Shown here: one piece after another, positions 1 to 8,124 of the stretch
How positions within the stretch are numbered: position 1 is the stretch's first letter
Layout: every line of letters starts with the position of its first letter
Source of the DNA: Kiloniellaceae bacterium
GTDB taxonomy: Bacteria; Pseudomonadota; Alphaproteobacteria; Kiloniellales; Kiloniellaceae
Assembly (NCBI GenBank): GCA_028280915.1
Contig: JANQKX010000046.1
Coordinates: 1 to 21,676 of the forward strand
DNA length: 21,676 nucleotides
Reading direction: 5' to 3'
Program-made: the position numbers and the translations under genes
The notes under the pieces: generated by a model
The model's database searches: none
Seen by the model: only the letters and a program-made list of their open reading frames with translations
What the model was told of the DNA's origin: nothing

Positions 1-1
1 G

Positions 2-643
2 CCGACCCTGCAAATCCCCACAACGGCCAGCATGGGCGCGGAACGGCGCCAAGAGATTGCCGCGGTCCTGCGACAGGAAGATTTGACGGCCGTCGAGTAT
101 GAAGGCTGGTCGTCCGTTGTCCCCGGTCTCGGCCCGCCGCTGGCGCGGCTGGTGCCGGAACGGGTGATCTATATCGATGCCTTCTCAAACGCCCTCATGC
201 CGGGCCTGCGGACCAGCATTGTTCGCATTCCCGAGCCCTTGATGGCCGGCATCCTCAAGACCCGACACGCCCTGCTCCTATCCACGCCGAGCCTGCTGTC
301 CGAAATGGTGACCCACTGGATCAGCAACGGTGTCGCCGCCAAATTGGCCGAGGCGGTGGCGCGGACCAATGCCCGCCGTATGAGGCTCGCGCGGGACACC
401 TTGGGCTCGAACATTCAAAGGGCCCCCGACACATCGCCCTTCGTCTGGCTCGCCTCGAGTGCGGTTAAAGACGCGCGGGACTTTGCCAGGGCGGCGGAGG
501 ACCAAGGGGTCAAGGTCCTGCCCGCGGACCGCTTCAGCGTCGGCGACCAGATTCCCGCGCGGGTGCGGGTGGCCTTGTCGTCGGCGAGCAGTGACGCGGA
601 ACTGGCCGCCGCGCTGGGGACCTTGGCCAAGTTATGCCGATAG
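2..643 (+). CDS. MocR-like regulator, C-terminal aminotransferase-fold part (5' end outside window)
   Basis: The frame is open from base 2, so the ATG at 32 is internal and the N-terminus lies outside the window. The first visible residues (PTLQIPTTAS followed by an RR pair) match the conserved strand before the pyridine-binding loop of MocR/GntR-type fold-I aminotransferase domains. The rest follows that family to its C-terminus, with a VRVALSSAS strand and a final helix. In MocR proteins this domain binds PLP and controls an N-terminal winged helix. Two PLP positions are changed. The usual S-F-S-K lysine is Asn in YIDAFSNALMPGLR (TCA AAC, about base 203), and the usual E-D-D-x-Y loop reads E-Y-E-G-W. 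PLP chemistry is therefore unlikely; the domain may be a degenerate ligand sensor. Whether a DNA-binding domain is present cannot be seen. The gene converges on the MFS exporter gene, 94 bp away. Confidence 0.8.
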   Translation, partial: PTLQIPTTASMGAERRQEIAAVLRQEDLTAVEYEGWSSVVPGLGPPLARLVPERVIYIDAFSNALMPGLRTSIVRIPEPLMAGILKTRHALLLSTPSLLSEMVTHWISNGVAAKLAEAVARTNARRMRLARDTLGSNIQRAPDTSPFVWLASSAVKDARDFARAAEDQGVKVLPADRFSVGDQIPARVRVALSSASSDAELAAALGTLAKLCR

Positions 644-737
644 AACAGCCTCCCCCAGTACCGCCGTCGAAGACGGGGCTGCGTCGGAAAGATCGGGCCC
701 TTGGTCCGGTCCGCCCGGCACCAGGCCGGTTGAAAAA

Positions 738-1952
738 CTAGCGGTCCCGCGACGGGCCGAAAACCAATTGGGCTCTCTCCCCATGGCGCATCAGCACCAA
801 GGACAGAAACGACGAGAGAGCAAACCCCGTGGCCAGAGGCAGGATCGTCATATTGAAGCTTTGACCAATGAGCGTCCCGATGACGAGGGCGATCATCATG
901 GAAAGGGCCCCGAACAGGGTGGCGCCCGTGCCGGCCTGATCCGCCAGGGGTTCCAGCGCCAGGCTGCTCAGGTTGCCGAACAAAAGCCCGAAGCAAAGGA
1001 CCGCGGCGGCAAAATAAATCATCAGGCTCCACAAGGACGGGACACCGCCAAATGAGAGCGACCACAGCAAAAAGGCCAAGGAAACGCCGCCCAGCCCGAT
1101 CAAAGCGAGGGCACAGAGCCGCCGCATCCCGAAACGGAGGACCAAGGTGCCGTTAACCATGGCGGCAATACCGATGCCAAGGGATAGCAAGGCGAGCACA
1201 ACGGGAAAGGCGGCGCCCAGATCATAGAGGTCCTGGAAAATCCGTTGGGCGGAACTCAGGTACCCGAGAAAGGCGCCGAAAGTCTGGCCATAGATGACCG
1301 TATAGGTCATAACCTGGCGGTTGCAGCAGATGCCAATGAGCCCGCGGCCGATCTCTCCGGCCGAAAAGGGCCGCCGGTTTTGCACCGGGAGCGTCTCGGG
1401 CTGACGCAGCGCGAACCACAGCAAAACGGCGATGGCGAAAAACAGCAGCATCGAAAAGATGGCCCGCCAGTCAAAAACCATCAGGATTGCCTGGCCAAAG
1501 AGCGGCGCCACGATGGGAACGAAGATAAAAACTCCCAGAATGAAGGACATCACCCGGGCCATTGCCTCACCCGAAAAGCGGTCGCGCACGATGGCGATGG
1601 TGACCACATAAGGGCCGGCCGCGCCGAAGCCCTGCAACAGCCTGCCCAAAAGCATCTCGAAGAAATCCGTCGCGAAAATGGACAGCCCACTGCCCACCAG
1701 GAACACCGCGATAAAAAAGTAAATGGTCGGCTTGCGGCCAAAACTGTCCGATAGGGGGCCGGCGAACAGCTGGCCCACCGCCATTCCGACAAAAAACAAG
1801 GATACCACCAGCTGGGTTGCATTTCCCGCCGCCCCCAGTTCCTGGCCGATCAAACCCAGGGCGGGCAGCATGGAATCGATACTCAGCGCATCGAGTGCCG
1901 CCAACAGCGCCATTAGGACCACAAACTCCACATTGCTTGTCAAACGACGCAA
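738..1952 (-). CDS. MFS drug-resistance transporter, Bcr/CflA family
   Basis: This is a 12-helix major facilitator of the Bcr/CflA type: inner-membrane, proton-driven efflux of drugs or small metabolites. TM1 contains the family-typical D-A-L-S-I-D-S-M-L-P-A-L segment. The loop motif GPLSDSFGRKP (residues about 65-75) is MFS motif A, and an R-L-L-Q-G-F-G-A-A segment follows. I start it at TTG 1952, preceded by the ribosome site AAGGGGG (rc of 1960-1966) with a 7-nt spacer; this gives 404 aa, the usual family length. The frame stays open to an ATG at 2123, but those extra 57 residues are hydrophilic and unlike the family. It is divergent from the RND operon across 243 bp and convergent with the MocR-like gene. 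The substrate cannot be predicted. Confidence 0.88.
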   Translation of the reverse strand: MRRLTSNVEFVVLMALLAALDALSIDSMLPALGLIGQELGAAGNATQLVVSLFFVGMAVGQLFAGPLSDSFGRKPTIYFFIAVFLVGSGLSIFATDFFEMLLGRLLQGFGAAGPYVVTIAIVRDRFSGEAMARVMSFILGVFIFVPIVAPLFGQAILMVFDWRAIFSMLLFFAIAVLLWFALRQPETLPVQNRRPFSAGEIGRGLIGICCNRQVMTYTVIYGQTFGAFLGYLSSAQRIFQDLYDLGAAFPVVLALLSLGIGIAAMVNGTLVLRFGMRRLCALALIGLGGVSLAFLLWSLSFGGVPSLWSLMIYFAAAVLCFGLLFGNLSSLALEPLADQAGTGATLFGALSMMIALVIGTLIGQSFNMTILPLATGFALSSFLSLVLMRHGERAQLVFGPSRDR

Positions 1953-2116
1953 GAAAACACCCCCTTGATGGCAATCGGCCGTGTACCGCCGGCCTTTGGT
2001 CTTACCGCCAGCATCTTCAAATGGCGAACAAATGGCCAGAGATTTTAAGGCGGGGATTTGTAACGAACCGTAGACCCGATCCGCGGTGGGGAGCGTTCCG
2101 GCGTTGGGGACACGGC

Positions 2117-2145
2117 TTGACACCGGTACATTGGTATATTAAATG
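2117..2145 (+). promoter_or_regulatory. Predicted sigma-70 promoter of the RND operon
   Basis: A perfect -35 hexamer TTGACA (2117-2122) is followed after 16-17 bp by an AT-rich -10 (TTAAAT at 2139 or TAAATG at 2140). It lies about 50 bp upstream of the adaptor start at 2196, and its -10 runs into the palindrome at 2141-2164. Predicted from sequence only. Confidence 0.5.
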
Positions 2146-2164
2146 AGACATTAATGTCTTATTT
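2141..2164. promoter_or_regulatory. 24-bp palindromic operator overlapping the RND promoter
   Basis: The half-sites AAATGAGACATT (2141-2152) and AATGTCTTATTT (2153-2164) are inverted copies that differ at one position. The central 14 bp, AGACATTAATGTCT, are a perfect palindrome. The site overlaps the -10 and the likely transcription start of the RND operon, a classic place for a dimeric repressor of TetR or MarR type. No such regulator gene is adjacent within the window. Confidence 0.5.
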
Positions 2165-2195
2165 TGATCATACAGGTCGCTGACCCGGGAAGCGG

Positions 2196-3407
2196 ATGCA
2201 CGAGAATATGATGGACGCGCACCAACCGGCGAACGGGTCAATGAAGCCGTCCCATCCTGACAACGGCGATACAACTGACAACAGCGGTACAAAGGGCCGG
2301 GCACGCAACCGTTGGATTTTGCTCATCCTGGCGCTGGCCTTGCTGGGCGGGGTCATTTGGTACCTGTACACGGCGGAGTACACGGTCGACGTCACCGAAA
2401 AAACGACCCCGCGGCCGCCCCAATGGGTGTCCATCGAGAGCGCCCGGGTGAACAGCGAGACCGTCCAGATCTCGGCTTTCGCCGAGGTGCGGCCACGCTG
2501 GTCCGCGGAACTGGAGGCCGCCGTGTCCGGGCGGGTCACCCAGGTGATGGACAGCGCCCTGGCCGGCGAGCCCGTCAGCCAAGGCACGATCCTTATCGAA
2601 ATCGAAAAAACCCCTTATCTCGCGGAGTTGGCGGCGGCGGAATTGGCGGTCAAGGAGGCCCAGCTGGCCCTCTGGCAGGCCAGAAACGCCTCTGTGATCG
2701 CCCGCAAGGAGTTCGAACGGGCCGAGCGGGACCCGCCCAACGACCTGGCGCTCAAGTTGCCCCAACTGGAAATCGCGGAAAACGCCGTGACATCCGCGCA
2801 GGCACGCGTCGCCGCCGCCAAGCAGCAACTGCGCGATGCCACCGTGATCGCGCCCTTTTCCGGCTTTGTGACGGAACGTTTCGTCAGCCCGGGCCAAACC
2901 GCCAATCTGGGCGACCCTCTCTTGAAGTTGGTCGACAACGACACCTTTGAGATCACGGTGGAACTAAGCCGGGATGATTGGCTGTTGCTCAAAAAACCGC
3001 TGCAGGGCCTCACCGCCCGCATCGTCGATCAAACGGGCGAGACACTTGCCCAGGCCAAAATCCGACGCGGCGGCGGCTTTCTCGACGAGACGACCAGGCA
3101 ATACAAGGTGTTTCTGGAAGTCGACGGCACGGAAGAAGGCGACGTGCTGTCCGGGGATTTCGTGCGGGTGGTCCTGCCGGGCGTTACCGTGCCGGCGGCG
3201 CTGAATGTCCCCGCCTCGGCCCTGACCCAGGAAGGCCATATCTGGCATGTGGATTCCCGTGATCGTTTAAGGCGCTTCGACGCCAAAGTTCTGTTCCGGT
3301 CCCAGGACCGCGTCGTCATCGAAGCCCCCAGTGGTTCCAAATCCCTACGCGTGGCGGTAACGCCCCTGGCCTCCTTCCTGCCCGGCCAGCCGGTGCAGGT
3401 TTATTAG
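2196..3407 (+). CDS. RND efflux periplasmic adaptor (HlyD/membrane-fusion protein)
   Basis: This is the adaptor that joins an RND pump to an outer-membrane channel. A hydrophilic cytoplasmic N-terminus of about 38 residues is followed by one membrane anchor (about 39-59). Next come the first half of a lipoyl domain (A-E-L-E-A-A-V-S-G-R-V segment), an alpha-helical hairpin (about 145-220, Ala/Glu/Gln rich), the second lipoyl half (VIAPFSGFVTERFVSPGQ) and beta-barrel and membrane-proximal domains ending at Q-P-V-Q-V-Y. The length of 403 aa is normal. The start is uncertain: ATG 2196 has GGGA five bases upstream, but ATG 2208 or 2211 is also possible. It lies 15 bp before the pump gene, so it is the first gene of the operon. 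No outer-membrane factor gene is present, so a TolC-like protein encoded elsewhere is presumably used. Confidence 0.9.
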   Translation: MHENMMDAHQPANGSMKPSHPDNGDTTDNSGTKGRARNRWILLILALALLGGVIWYLYTAEYTVDVTEKTTPRPPQWVSIESARVNSETVQISAFAEVRPRWSAELEAAVSGRVTQVMDSALAGEPVSQGTILIEIEKTPYLAELAAAELAVKEAQLALWQARNASVIARKEFERAERDPPNDLALKLPQLEIAENAVTSAQARVAAAKQQLRDATVIAPFSGFVTERFVSPGQTANLGDPLLKLVDNDTFEITVELSRDDWLLLKKPLQGLTARIVDQTGETLAQAKIRRGGGFLDETTRQYKVFLEVDGTEEGDVLSGDFVRVVLPGVTVPAALNVPASALTQEGHIWHVDSRDRLRRFDAKVLFRSQDRVVIEAPSGSKSLRVAVTPLASFLPGQPVQVY

Positions 3408-3422
3408 AAGAGGAGCGGGCCG

Positions 3423-6400
3423 GTGACGTCTCTCTTGGGCTGGTTCATCCGCAATCCCGTCGCTGCCAACCTGCTGATGGTCTTCATCATCTTGGTTGGC
3501 TTGATCACCCTATCCACCATGCGCATCGAGGGTTTCCCGCGGATGCCGCCGGACCGGGTGCAGATCTCCACCACCTTCCTTGGCGCCTCCACCGCCCAGG
3601 TGGATGAACTGGTGACTAGAAAGATCGAAAAGGCCGTCGAGGGCGTGGAGGGCGTCAAGAGCGTTTCCTCCCAAAGCAGCGCGGAGTATTCCTATGTGGA
3701 AGTGCGCAAGGCCGGCGGCGCGGATCTTCAGGAAGTACTTGACCGGGTGCGGCTGCGGATCGACGCCATTGACGATCTGCCCTTTGCCGCCCACCGCCCG
3801 GTGATCGAGGCCAACGGCTATGACTACCCGGCCCTTTACATCAACATCCACGGCGATACCGACCCCCTGGTTTTGCAGAGATTGACCGAGCGTTTCCGGG
3901 AGGACCTGCTCGCGGAACCGGAGATTTCGCGTCTGGAGGTTTGGGGTTTGCATGATCGGGAAATGCAGATCGAGTTGAGCCCCGAGATCCTGCAGCAGTT
4001 AAATCTCACGATTTTAGACGTGGTTGCGAAAATCCGCGCGAGTTCTTTGGATTTTCAAAGCGGCACGCTGCGCACGGCCGGCGGCAACGTCACGCTCAAG
4101 ACCGACGACAAAGCCAAGTTCAAAACGCAGTTTGATGCCATCCCCATCATCGAAAACGAAGACGGTTCATCCATCAAGCTGGGCCAGATCGCGACCGTCA
4201 AGGATACCTTTGACGAAGGCGACTACCTGTTTCGCTTCAACAACGCCCAAACCACGGGCATGGAAGTGCTGGTGGGGCAAAAGGAAAACGTGCTGCGTAT
4301 CTCCGAGGTGGTTCACCGGGTCGCGAAAGACTTTGAGCCCCTCTTGCCGCCGGACGTCCAGATTTCCATTTGGGGCGACGCTTCCGACTATATCTCCGAT
4401 CGCCTTGCCTTGCTGCAGTCAAACGGTCTGCAGGGATTACTTTTGGTCATTCTCGTCCTGTCCCTCTTCCTGGACATGCGGCTGGCTTTCTGGGTCGCCA
4501 TGGGCATTCCCATCTCGGTGATGGGGGCCCTGGCCGTCGCCGGCTCCAAGTGGGTCGACTATTCGTTGAATGACGTCACCACCTTCGGCCTGATCATTGC
4601 CTTGGGCATTCTGGTGGACGACGCCGTGGTCGTCGGCGAAAGCGTGTTTGAGGAGCGGCAGAAGAATCCCGACCCCATCACGGGCACCCAGGCCGGTGTG
4701 GAAAAGGTCGCGGTGGCCACGATCTTTGGCGTGCTGACCACCATCGCCGCCTTTTATCCCATGCTGCTGCTCGACAATCCCCTGGGCAGGGTATTGGCCA
4801 GTTTTTCGGCCATTGTCATCTTCGCCCTCGCCTTCTCCCTGATCGAAAGCAAGTTTATCCTGCCGGCCCATCTGGCTGGAATCCGCCTGAACCGGCGGCC
4901 CGGCAACCCGCTGACGCGGGGGTGGTCAAAGGTCCAAGGCCTGGCCCAAAGCGCGTTGCAGTGGACCCGGGACACCCTCTATACCCCCTTGCTCGTCGGG
5001 GCGATCCGCCATCGTTATGCGGCGCTGATCATTTTTGTGTCGGCCGGTCTGTTCGGACTTGGCCTCATCGGCCTGGGAAAGATCAAGACCGTGTTCTTCC
5101 CCGACGTGCCGGGGCAAATCATTTCCATCAACCTGGAGATGGATGCCCGCGCGCCCTTTCCGCTGACGAAGAAAAACATCGAGCGCATCCAAAGTATCGG
5201 CGAGGAAGTGAACCAGGAAGTCTACGCGCAAGCCGAATTGTCGGAACCGCCGATCCGAACCATGTTCTTGATCATTTCCAGCGCCACCTCGGCACAGCTC
5301 TATGCGGAACTCACGCCGGTGGCCCAGCGGGAAAACGCGGCGATTCTGGACATCATGGGCGAATGGCGCAGCCGGACCGGGCGGCCCGAGGGTACAACGG
5401 AGCTTCAGTTCACGGCGACCGAGGATCTGGGCGGCGGCTTCCGCCTCAACCTGCTGGCAAAGGACGCCGAATACCTTAAGCAAGCCAGCAAGGACCTGAT
5501 TGACTTTCTGGCCGAAGTGGACGGGGTCCACAATATTCGGGAAACACTGGCCCCCGGGCAACCTCAATTGGAGATCCGGGTCAAGCCGGAGGCGCGCCAT
5601 CTGGGCTTAGACCAGGAAACGCTCGCCCGGCAGATCGGCAATGCCTTCGGCGGGGCCGAAGTGCACAAGATCAGGCGTGACAGCACCGAAGTGCGGGTGA
5701 TCGTGCAGAATTCCGGCACGGCGCGGAACACTTACGATGACCTTCTGGACAGCCGGCTGCGCAGCAAGACCGGGGAATGGATTCCCCTCCGCTCCGTTGC
5801 CGAGATCACCGGCAGCTATGTGCCCGAGACCATCAACCGGGAAAACGGCCAACTGGTCAATACGATTGCCGCGTCGGTGGACCGGTCCATCATCTCACCC
5901 GAAGACCTGGGCTGGGCGGTGGATTATTATTTCGTGCCCGAAATGCCCAAGTACTACCCCGGTGTGCGCTTGGAAAAGGCCGGCGAGATCGAGGAGATCG
6001 GAGAAATACAAGAGGGCATGAAGCGGGCGCTTTTGATTGCCACGGTGATGATTTTTGTCCTCATGGCCATACCGCTCAAATCCTATTGGCAGCCGGTGCT
6101 GATCCTTGCCATCGTCCCCTTCGGCTTCATCGGCGCGGCGATCGGGCATCTGATCATGGGGATCGAATTGTCGGTCCTATCGTTCTTCGGCATGCTGGCG
6201 CTCAGCGGCGTGGTGATCAACGACAGCCTGGTGCTGGTCACCCGCTACAACCAGGCCATCAAGGAGGGACTGCCGGTGGACGATGCCATCATCGCGGCCG
6301 CCACCGGGCGCTATCGGGCGATCTTTCTCACCACCGCCACCACCGTCATCGGCCTGACGCCCTTGCTGATGGAGACATCGGAACAGGCCCAGTACCTGAT

Positions 6401-6578
6401 CCCCGCCGCCACCTCGCTGGCCTTTGGAGAGCTTTTTTCCACCGTTCTCATGCTGGTCTTCGTGCCGGTGCTGCTCGCCATTACCGAGGACGTGAAGCGG
6501 TTCTTCCGCGTCGCCCTGCCGAAAAGGGACACCTCTCAAAAAGAGACTTCCCCAAAAGAGACTTCCAGAGCAAGCTGA
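3423..6578 (+). CDS. RND efflux pump, AcrB/HAE-type inner-membrane permease
   Basis: At 1051 aa this has the normal RND length, with 12 membrane helices and two large periplasmic loops. It begins at GTG 3423 behind AGGAG (3411-3415, 7-nt spacer). The N-terminal FIRNPVAANLLMVFIILVG helix is typical. TM4 carries the proton-relay pair Asp399-Asp400 (GILVDDAVVVGES). At the TM10 position where AcrB has Lys940, this protein has a V-I-N-D-S segment (Asn933, Asp934), as in a common non-AcrB branch of the superfamily. Drug, lipid or metal specificity cannot be inferred; the Cys-poor hydrophobic loops fit hydrophobic organic substrates better than metals. It forms an operon with the adaptor gene. The C-terminus ends in short KETS repeats. 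Confidence 0.92.
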   Translation: MTSLLGWFIRNPVAANLLMVFIILVGLITLSTMRIEGFPRMPPDRVQISTTFLGASTAQVDELVTRKIEKAVEGVEGVKSVSSQSSAEYSYVEVRKAGGADLQEVLDRVRLRIDAIDDLPFAAHRPVIEANGYDYPALYINIHGDTDPLVLQRLTERFREDLLAEPEISRLEVWGLHDREMQIELSPEILQQLNLTILDVVAKIRASSLDFQSGTLRTAGGNVTLKTDDKAKFKTQFDAIPIIENEDGSSIKLGQIATVKDTFDEGDYLFRFNNAQTTGMEVLVGQKENVLRISEVVHRVAKDFEPLLPPDVQISIWGDASDYISDRLALLQSNGLQGLLLVILVLSLFLDMRLAFWVAMGIPISVMGALAVAGSKWVDYSLNDVTTFGLIIALGILVDDAVVVGESVFEERQKNPDPITGTQAGVEKVAVATIFGVLTTIAAFYPMLLLDNPLGRVLASFSAIVIFALAFSLIESKFILPAHLAGIRLNRRPGNPLTRGWSKVQGLAQSALQWTRDTLYTPLLVGAIRHRYAALIIFVSAGLFGLGLIGLGKIKTVFFPDVPGQIISINLEMDARAPFPLTKKNIERIQSIGEEVNQEVYAQAELSEPPIRTMFLIISSATSAQLYAELTPVAQRENAAILDIMGEWRSRTGRPEGTTELQFTATEDLGGGFRLNLLAKDAEYLKQASKDLIDFLAEVDGVHNIRETLAPGQPQLEIRVKPEARHLGLDQETLARQIGNAFGGAEVHKIRRDSTEVRVIVQNSGTARNTYDDLLDSRLRSKTGEWIPLRSVAEITGSYVPETINRENGQLVNTIAASVDRSIISPEDLGWAVDYYFVPEMPKYYPGVRLEKAGEIEEIGEIQEGMKRALLIATVMIFVLMAIPLKSYWQPVLILAIVPFGFIGAAIGHLIMGIELSVLSFFGMLALSGVVINDSLVLVTRYNQAIKEGLPVDDAIIAAATGRYRAIFLTTATTVIGLTPLLMETSEQAQYLIPAATSLAFGELFSTVLMLVFVPVLLAITEDVKRFFRVALPKRDTSQKETSPKETSRAS
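6525..6569 (+). repeat. Three 15-bp units at the 3' end of the RND pump gene
   Basis: The final codons encode R-D-T-S-Q, K-E-T-S-P and K-E-T-S-R in three consecutive 15-bp units (6525-6539, 6540-6554, 6555-6569). The last two are nearly identical at DNA level (AAAGAGACTTCC core). This is a cytoplasmic tail after the last membrane helix, probably produced by slippage. Confidence 0.7.
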
Positions 6579-6668
6579 GGCGGTCGCCCCCTCCCCGCCG
6601 TTTAAACCGTTCCCATGACCTCCCGAGAACCTTGGTAGGGGCCCTTCCCGACTGCGCTGGCGGGCGGT

Positions 6669-7166
6669 TTATTTCTTGGCCACATTGGCGAGCAAGGAAA
6701 GCAGCGCGGCGAGAAGGCCCGATCCGGCCGCGCCCAGAGGGGCGCGGGCCAGTTTGCGGACGTTTTCGGCCACATCCTGTACCTCGGCCACGGCGTCGCC
6801 GATTTCCGCCTTGATATCTTCAATGGCCAGATCACGCACCTCGATCGCCGGCTCCAGCTCTTTTTCCACATTGATACGGGCTGCCCCAACGGCAAGGACC
6901 AGGGCCAGCAGGAAGTTCACGCCCGATACGATCGCCGCGGCCGCCCCGTTGCCGTAGGCTGCGCTCAGCCAGTAAAACGCGGCCACGTTCAACATGACGA
7001 GGCCGATCCCGGCAACCAGGCCGGCAGCCAGCATCAAACCGGTCTGCGTGCGCATGACGGACAGCCGGCGGCGCGCGATGAGCCCCTCCGCGCGCAGGGC
7101 AATGTGCGCGTTGCGGCTTATCCGGTTGCCGGCGTGCTTAATGTCGCGACCCAGCCTAAGGCTCAT
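6669..7166 (-). CDS. YqjE-like membrane protein of the holin superfamily III type
   Basis: This 165-aa protein has a basic N-terminus, two close hydrophobic helices (about 43-68 and 75-97) with a short G-N-G turn, an acidic helical region (E-K-E-L-E-P through A-E-V-Q-D-V) and a hydrophobic C-terminal segment. That pattern matches the Phage_holin_3_6 / YqjE group, which in most bacteria is a housekeeping envelope protein rather than a phage lysis protein. The gene directly before it in the operon encodes a YqjD-like protein, the same order as yqjD-yqjE in Escherichia coli. The stop of that gene at 7177 and this start at 7166 are 10 bp apart, implying co-translation. No phage genes are nearby. 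The exact function is unknown. Confidence 0.65.
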   Translation of the reverse strand: MSLRLGRDIKHAGNRISRNAHIALRAEGLIARRRLSVMRTQTGLMLAAGLVAGIGLVMLNVAAFYWLSAAYGNGAAAAIVSGVNFLLALVLAVGAARINVEKELEPAIEVRDLAIEDIKAEIGDAVAEVQDVAENVRKLARAPLGAAGSGLLAALLSLLANVAKK

Positions 7167-7176
7167 CCCTGCCTCC

Positions 7177-7551
7177 TCATTTCGTCATCCGCCCGACCAG
7201 CACCCCAAGGGCGAAAGCCGCCAAGGCCGTCAGCACGGGCTTTTCCTTCGGCAAATCGCCGAGTTCTTGTGACAGCTGTTCCAAAATCGCCTTGATATCC
7301 TCGGCGTGGGGCGTTTGACCCGACAGAAGCCGATCCAGGATCGGGTGATCTGCGTCCTGGGATGTTTCGCCCTGGGATGTTGTGCCCTGGGATTCTGTAC
7401 CAGTGGACGCTTCGTCCGGCCCCGTGTTTGCGGTGCTGTTTTCACCATCCGGGGCAGATTTATCCTGATCGGAAGGGGGAACGGGGTCTTCTTCCGCCAG
7501 CTGTGCCCTCAGAACGGCCAGTTCCGCTTCCAGTTCGGCTTTGGTCGCCAT
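7177..7551 (-). CDS. YqjD/ElaB-like tail-anchored protein
   Basis: This 124-aa protein has a charged N-terminal helix (residues 1-20), a low-complexity Ser/Thr/Gly/Gln-rich linker, an amphipathic helix (I-L-D-R-L-L-S-G and D-I-K-A-I-L-E-Q-L-S-Q-E-L) and a C-terminal membrane anchor (PVLTALAAFALGVLVGRM) ending in T-K. The single C-terminal helix and the YqjE-like neighbour suggest the DUF883 (YqjD/ElaB) group, inner-membrane proteins known in E. coli to bind ribosomes in stationary phase. The match is by architecture rather than a clear motif. The linker contains a 15-bp repeat, described separately. Confidence 0.55.
   Translation of the reverse strand: MATKAELEAELAVLRAQLAEEDPVPPSDQDKSAPDGENSTANTGPDEASTGTESQGTTSQGETSQDADHPILDRLLSGQTPHAEDIKAILEQLSQELGDLPKEKPVLTALAAFALGVLVGRMTK
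7356..7400 (-). repeat. Three 15-bp tandem units inside the YqjD-like gene
   Basis: On the plus strand CCTGGGAT recurs every 15 bp at 7356, 7371 and 7386. The first two units differ at only two of 15 positions. They encode the Thr/Ser/Gln/Gly linker (E-S-Q-G-T, T-S-Q-G-E, T-S-Q-D-A). Because the period is a multiple of three, changes in copy number would keep the frame. Confidence 0.8.
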
Positions 7552-7697
7552 CCGCTTTTATCCCCTTGTTGATTGTTCGCATAGAAGCTGGCGCGGCAAA
7601 CCGAAGGAAGCTGTCATGACGAAAACCATAGGGGCGCCGGGACGGCCCCGCCAACGGCCTCACGCACCGCCTGTCGAACCGGAAAAGGCCCTTGGCG

Positions 7698-7937
7698 TCA
7701 CTCACCCGCCTTTTTCATCCGATCATAGGCCTCCTTCATCCTAAGGCCCAGTTCGCGCGCGGCTTCTCCCACTTCCTCGGCGGATTTGTCGAACTGGGAT
7801 CGGGTCAGGAAGGCGTCCCAATCGCGCATGAGACCGTCCCATTCATCTTCGGCTTCCTTGGCACCGAGGTGCAGTTGCAAGCGCAATTCATCGCGCATTT
7901 GCTTCAAGTCTTGCATCCAGTCCGCTAGGTCAGTCAT
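7698..7937 (-). CDS. Small soluble helical protein of unknown function
   Basis: This 79-aa protein starts at ATG 7937, with GAAGAG just upstream. It is rich in Glu, Asp, Lys, Met and Trp and predicted almost entirely helical, with heptad-like spacing (M-Q-D-L-K-Q-M-R-D-E-L-R-L-Q-L and a second helix from about 50 to 76). It has no signal peptide or membrane segment. I do not recognise the family. It is first in a same-strand set with the YqjD-like and YqjE-like genes, but a 146-bp gap (7552-7697) without an obvious terminator separates it from the next gene. The codon pattern and ribosome site support a real gene. A role linked to the envelope proteins downstream is only suggested by position. 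Confidence 0.6.
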   Translation of the reverse strand: MTDLADWMQDLKQMRDELRLQLHLGAKEAEDEWDGLMRDWDAFLTRSQFDKSAEEVGEAARELGLRMKEAYDRMKKAGE

Positions 7938-8066
7938 CTCGCTCTTCTTTTGTCTCAGGTATCTGTCGTTTCAGGTGGAATCGGGGCTAGATTATCAGCT
8001 CGATCCGGCCTGCGATACCCCGTAAATTGGTGCGGATTGCCCGTCAGGAGCCGGTCTGTCCTGTCC

Positions 8067-8094
8067 CCGGCACCGACCTGTTTCCGGCACCGAC
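8067..8094. repeat. Short direct repeat in the gap after the hybrid kinase gene
   Basis: CCGGCACCGAC occurs at 8067-8077 and 8084-8094 (17-bp period) in the 187-bp gap 7938-8124, between the 3' end of the kinase gene and the start of the 79-aa gene. I see no convincing terminator hairpin with a T-run there. Confidence 0.6.
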
Positions 8095-8124
8095 TGGCTA
8101 AATGGGCTCGATTAAGAGGAGCGC

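Noticed and set aside
664..676. Small hairpin CCGTC-GAA-GACGG between the convergent MocR-like and MFS genes
   Set aside because: Only 5 bp of stem and no T-run on either strand, so it is not a convincing terminator.
1953..2123. 57-residue N-terminal extension of the MFS exporter back to ATG 2123
   Set aside because: The added residues are hydrophilic and unlike the family, and TTG 1952 has a good ribosome site with correct spacing.
5777..6814. 345-codon plus-strand frame overlapping the RND pump gene end
   Set aside because: It is Arg/Pro/His/Gly-rich and typical of an out-of-frame reading of G+C-rich DNA, and it overlaps a certain gene for most of its length.
6669..7166. Phage holin as evidence for a prophage
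   Set aside because: No other phage gene, integrase or attachment site is nearby; the YqjD-like neighbour points to the cellular YqjE group.
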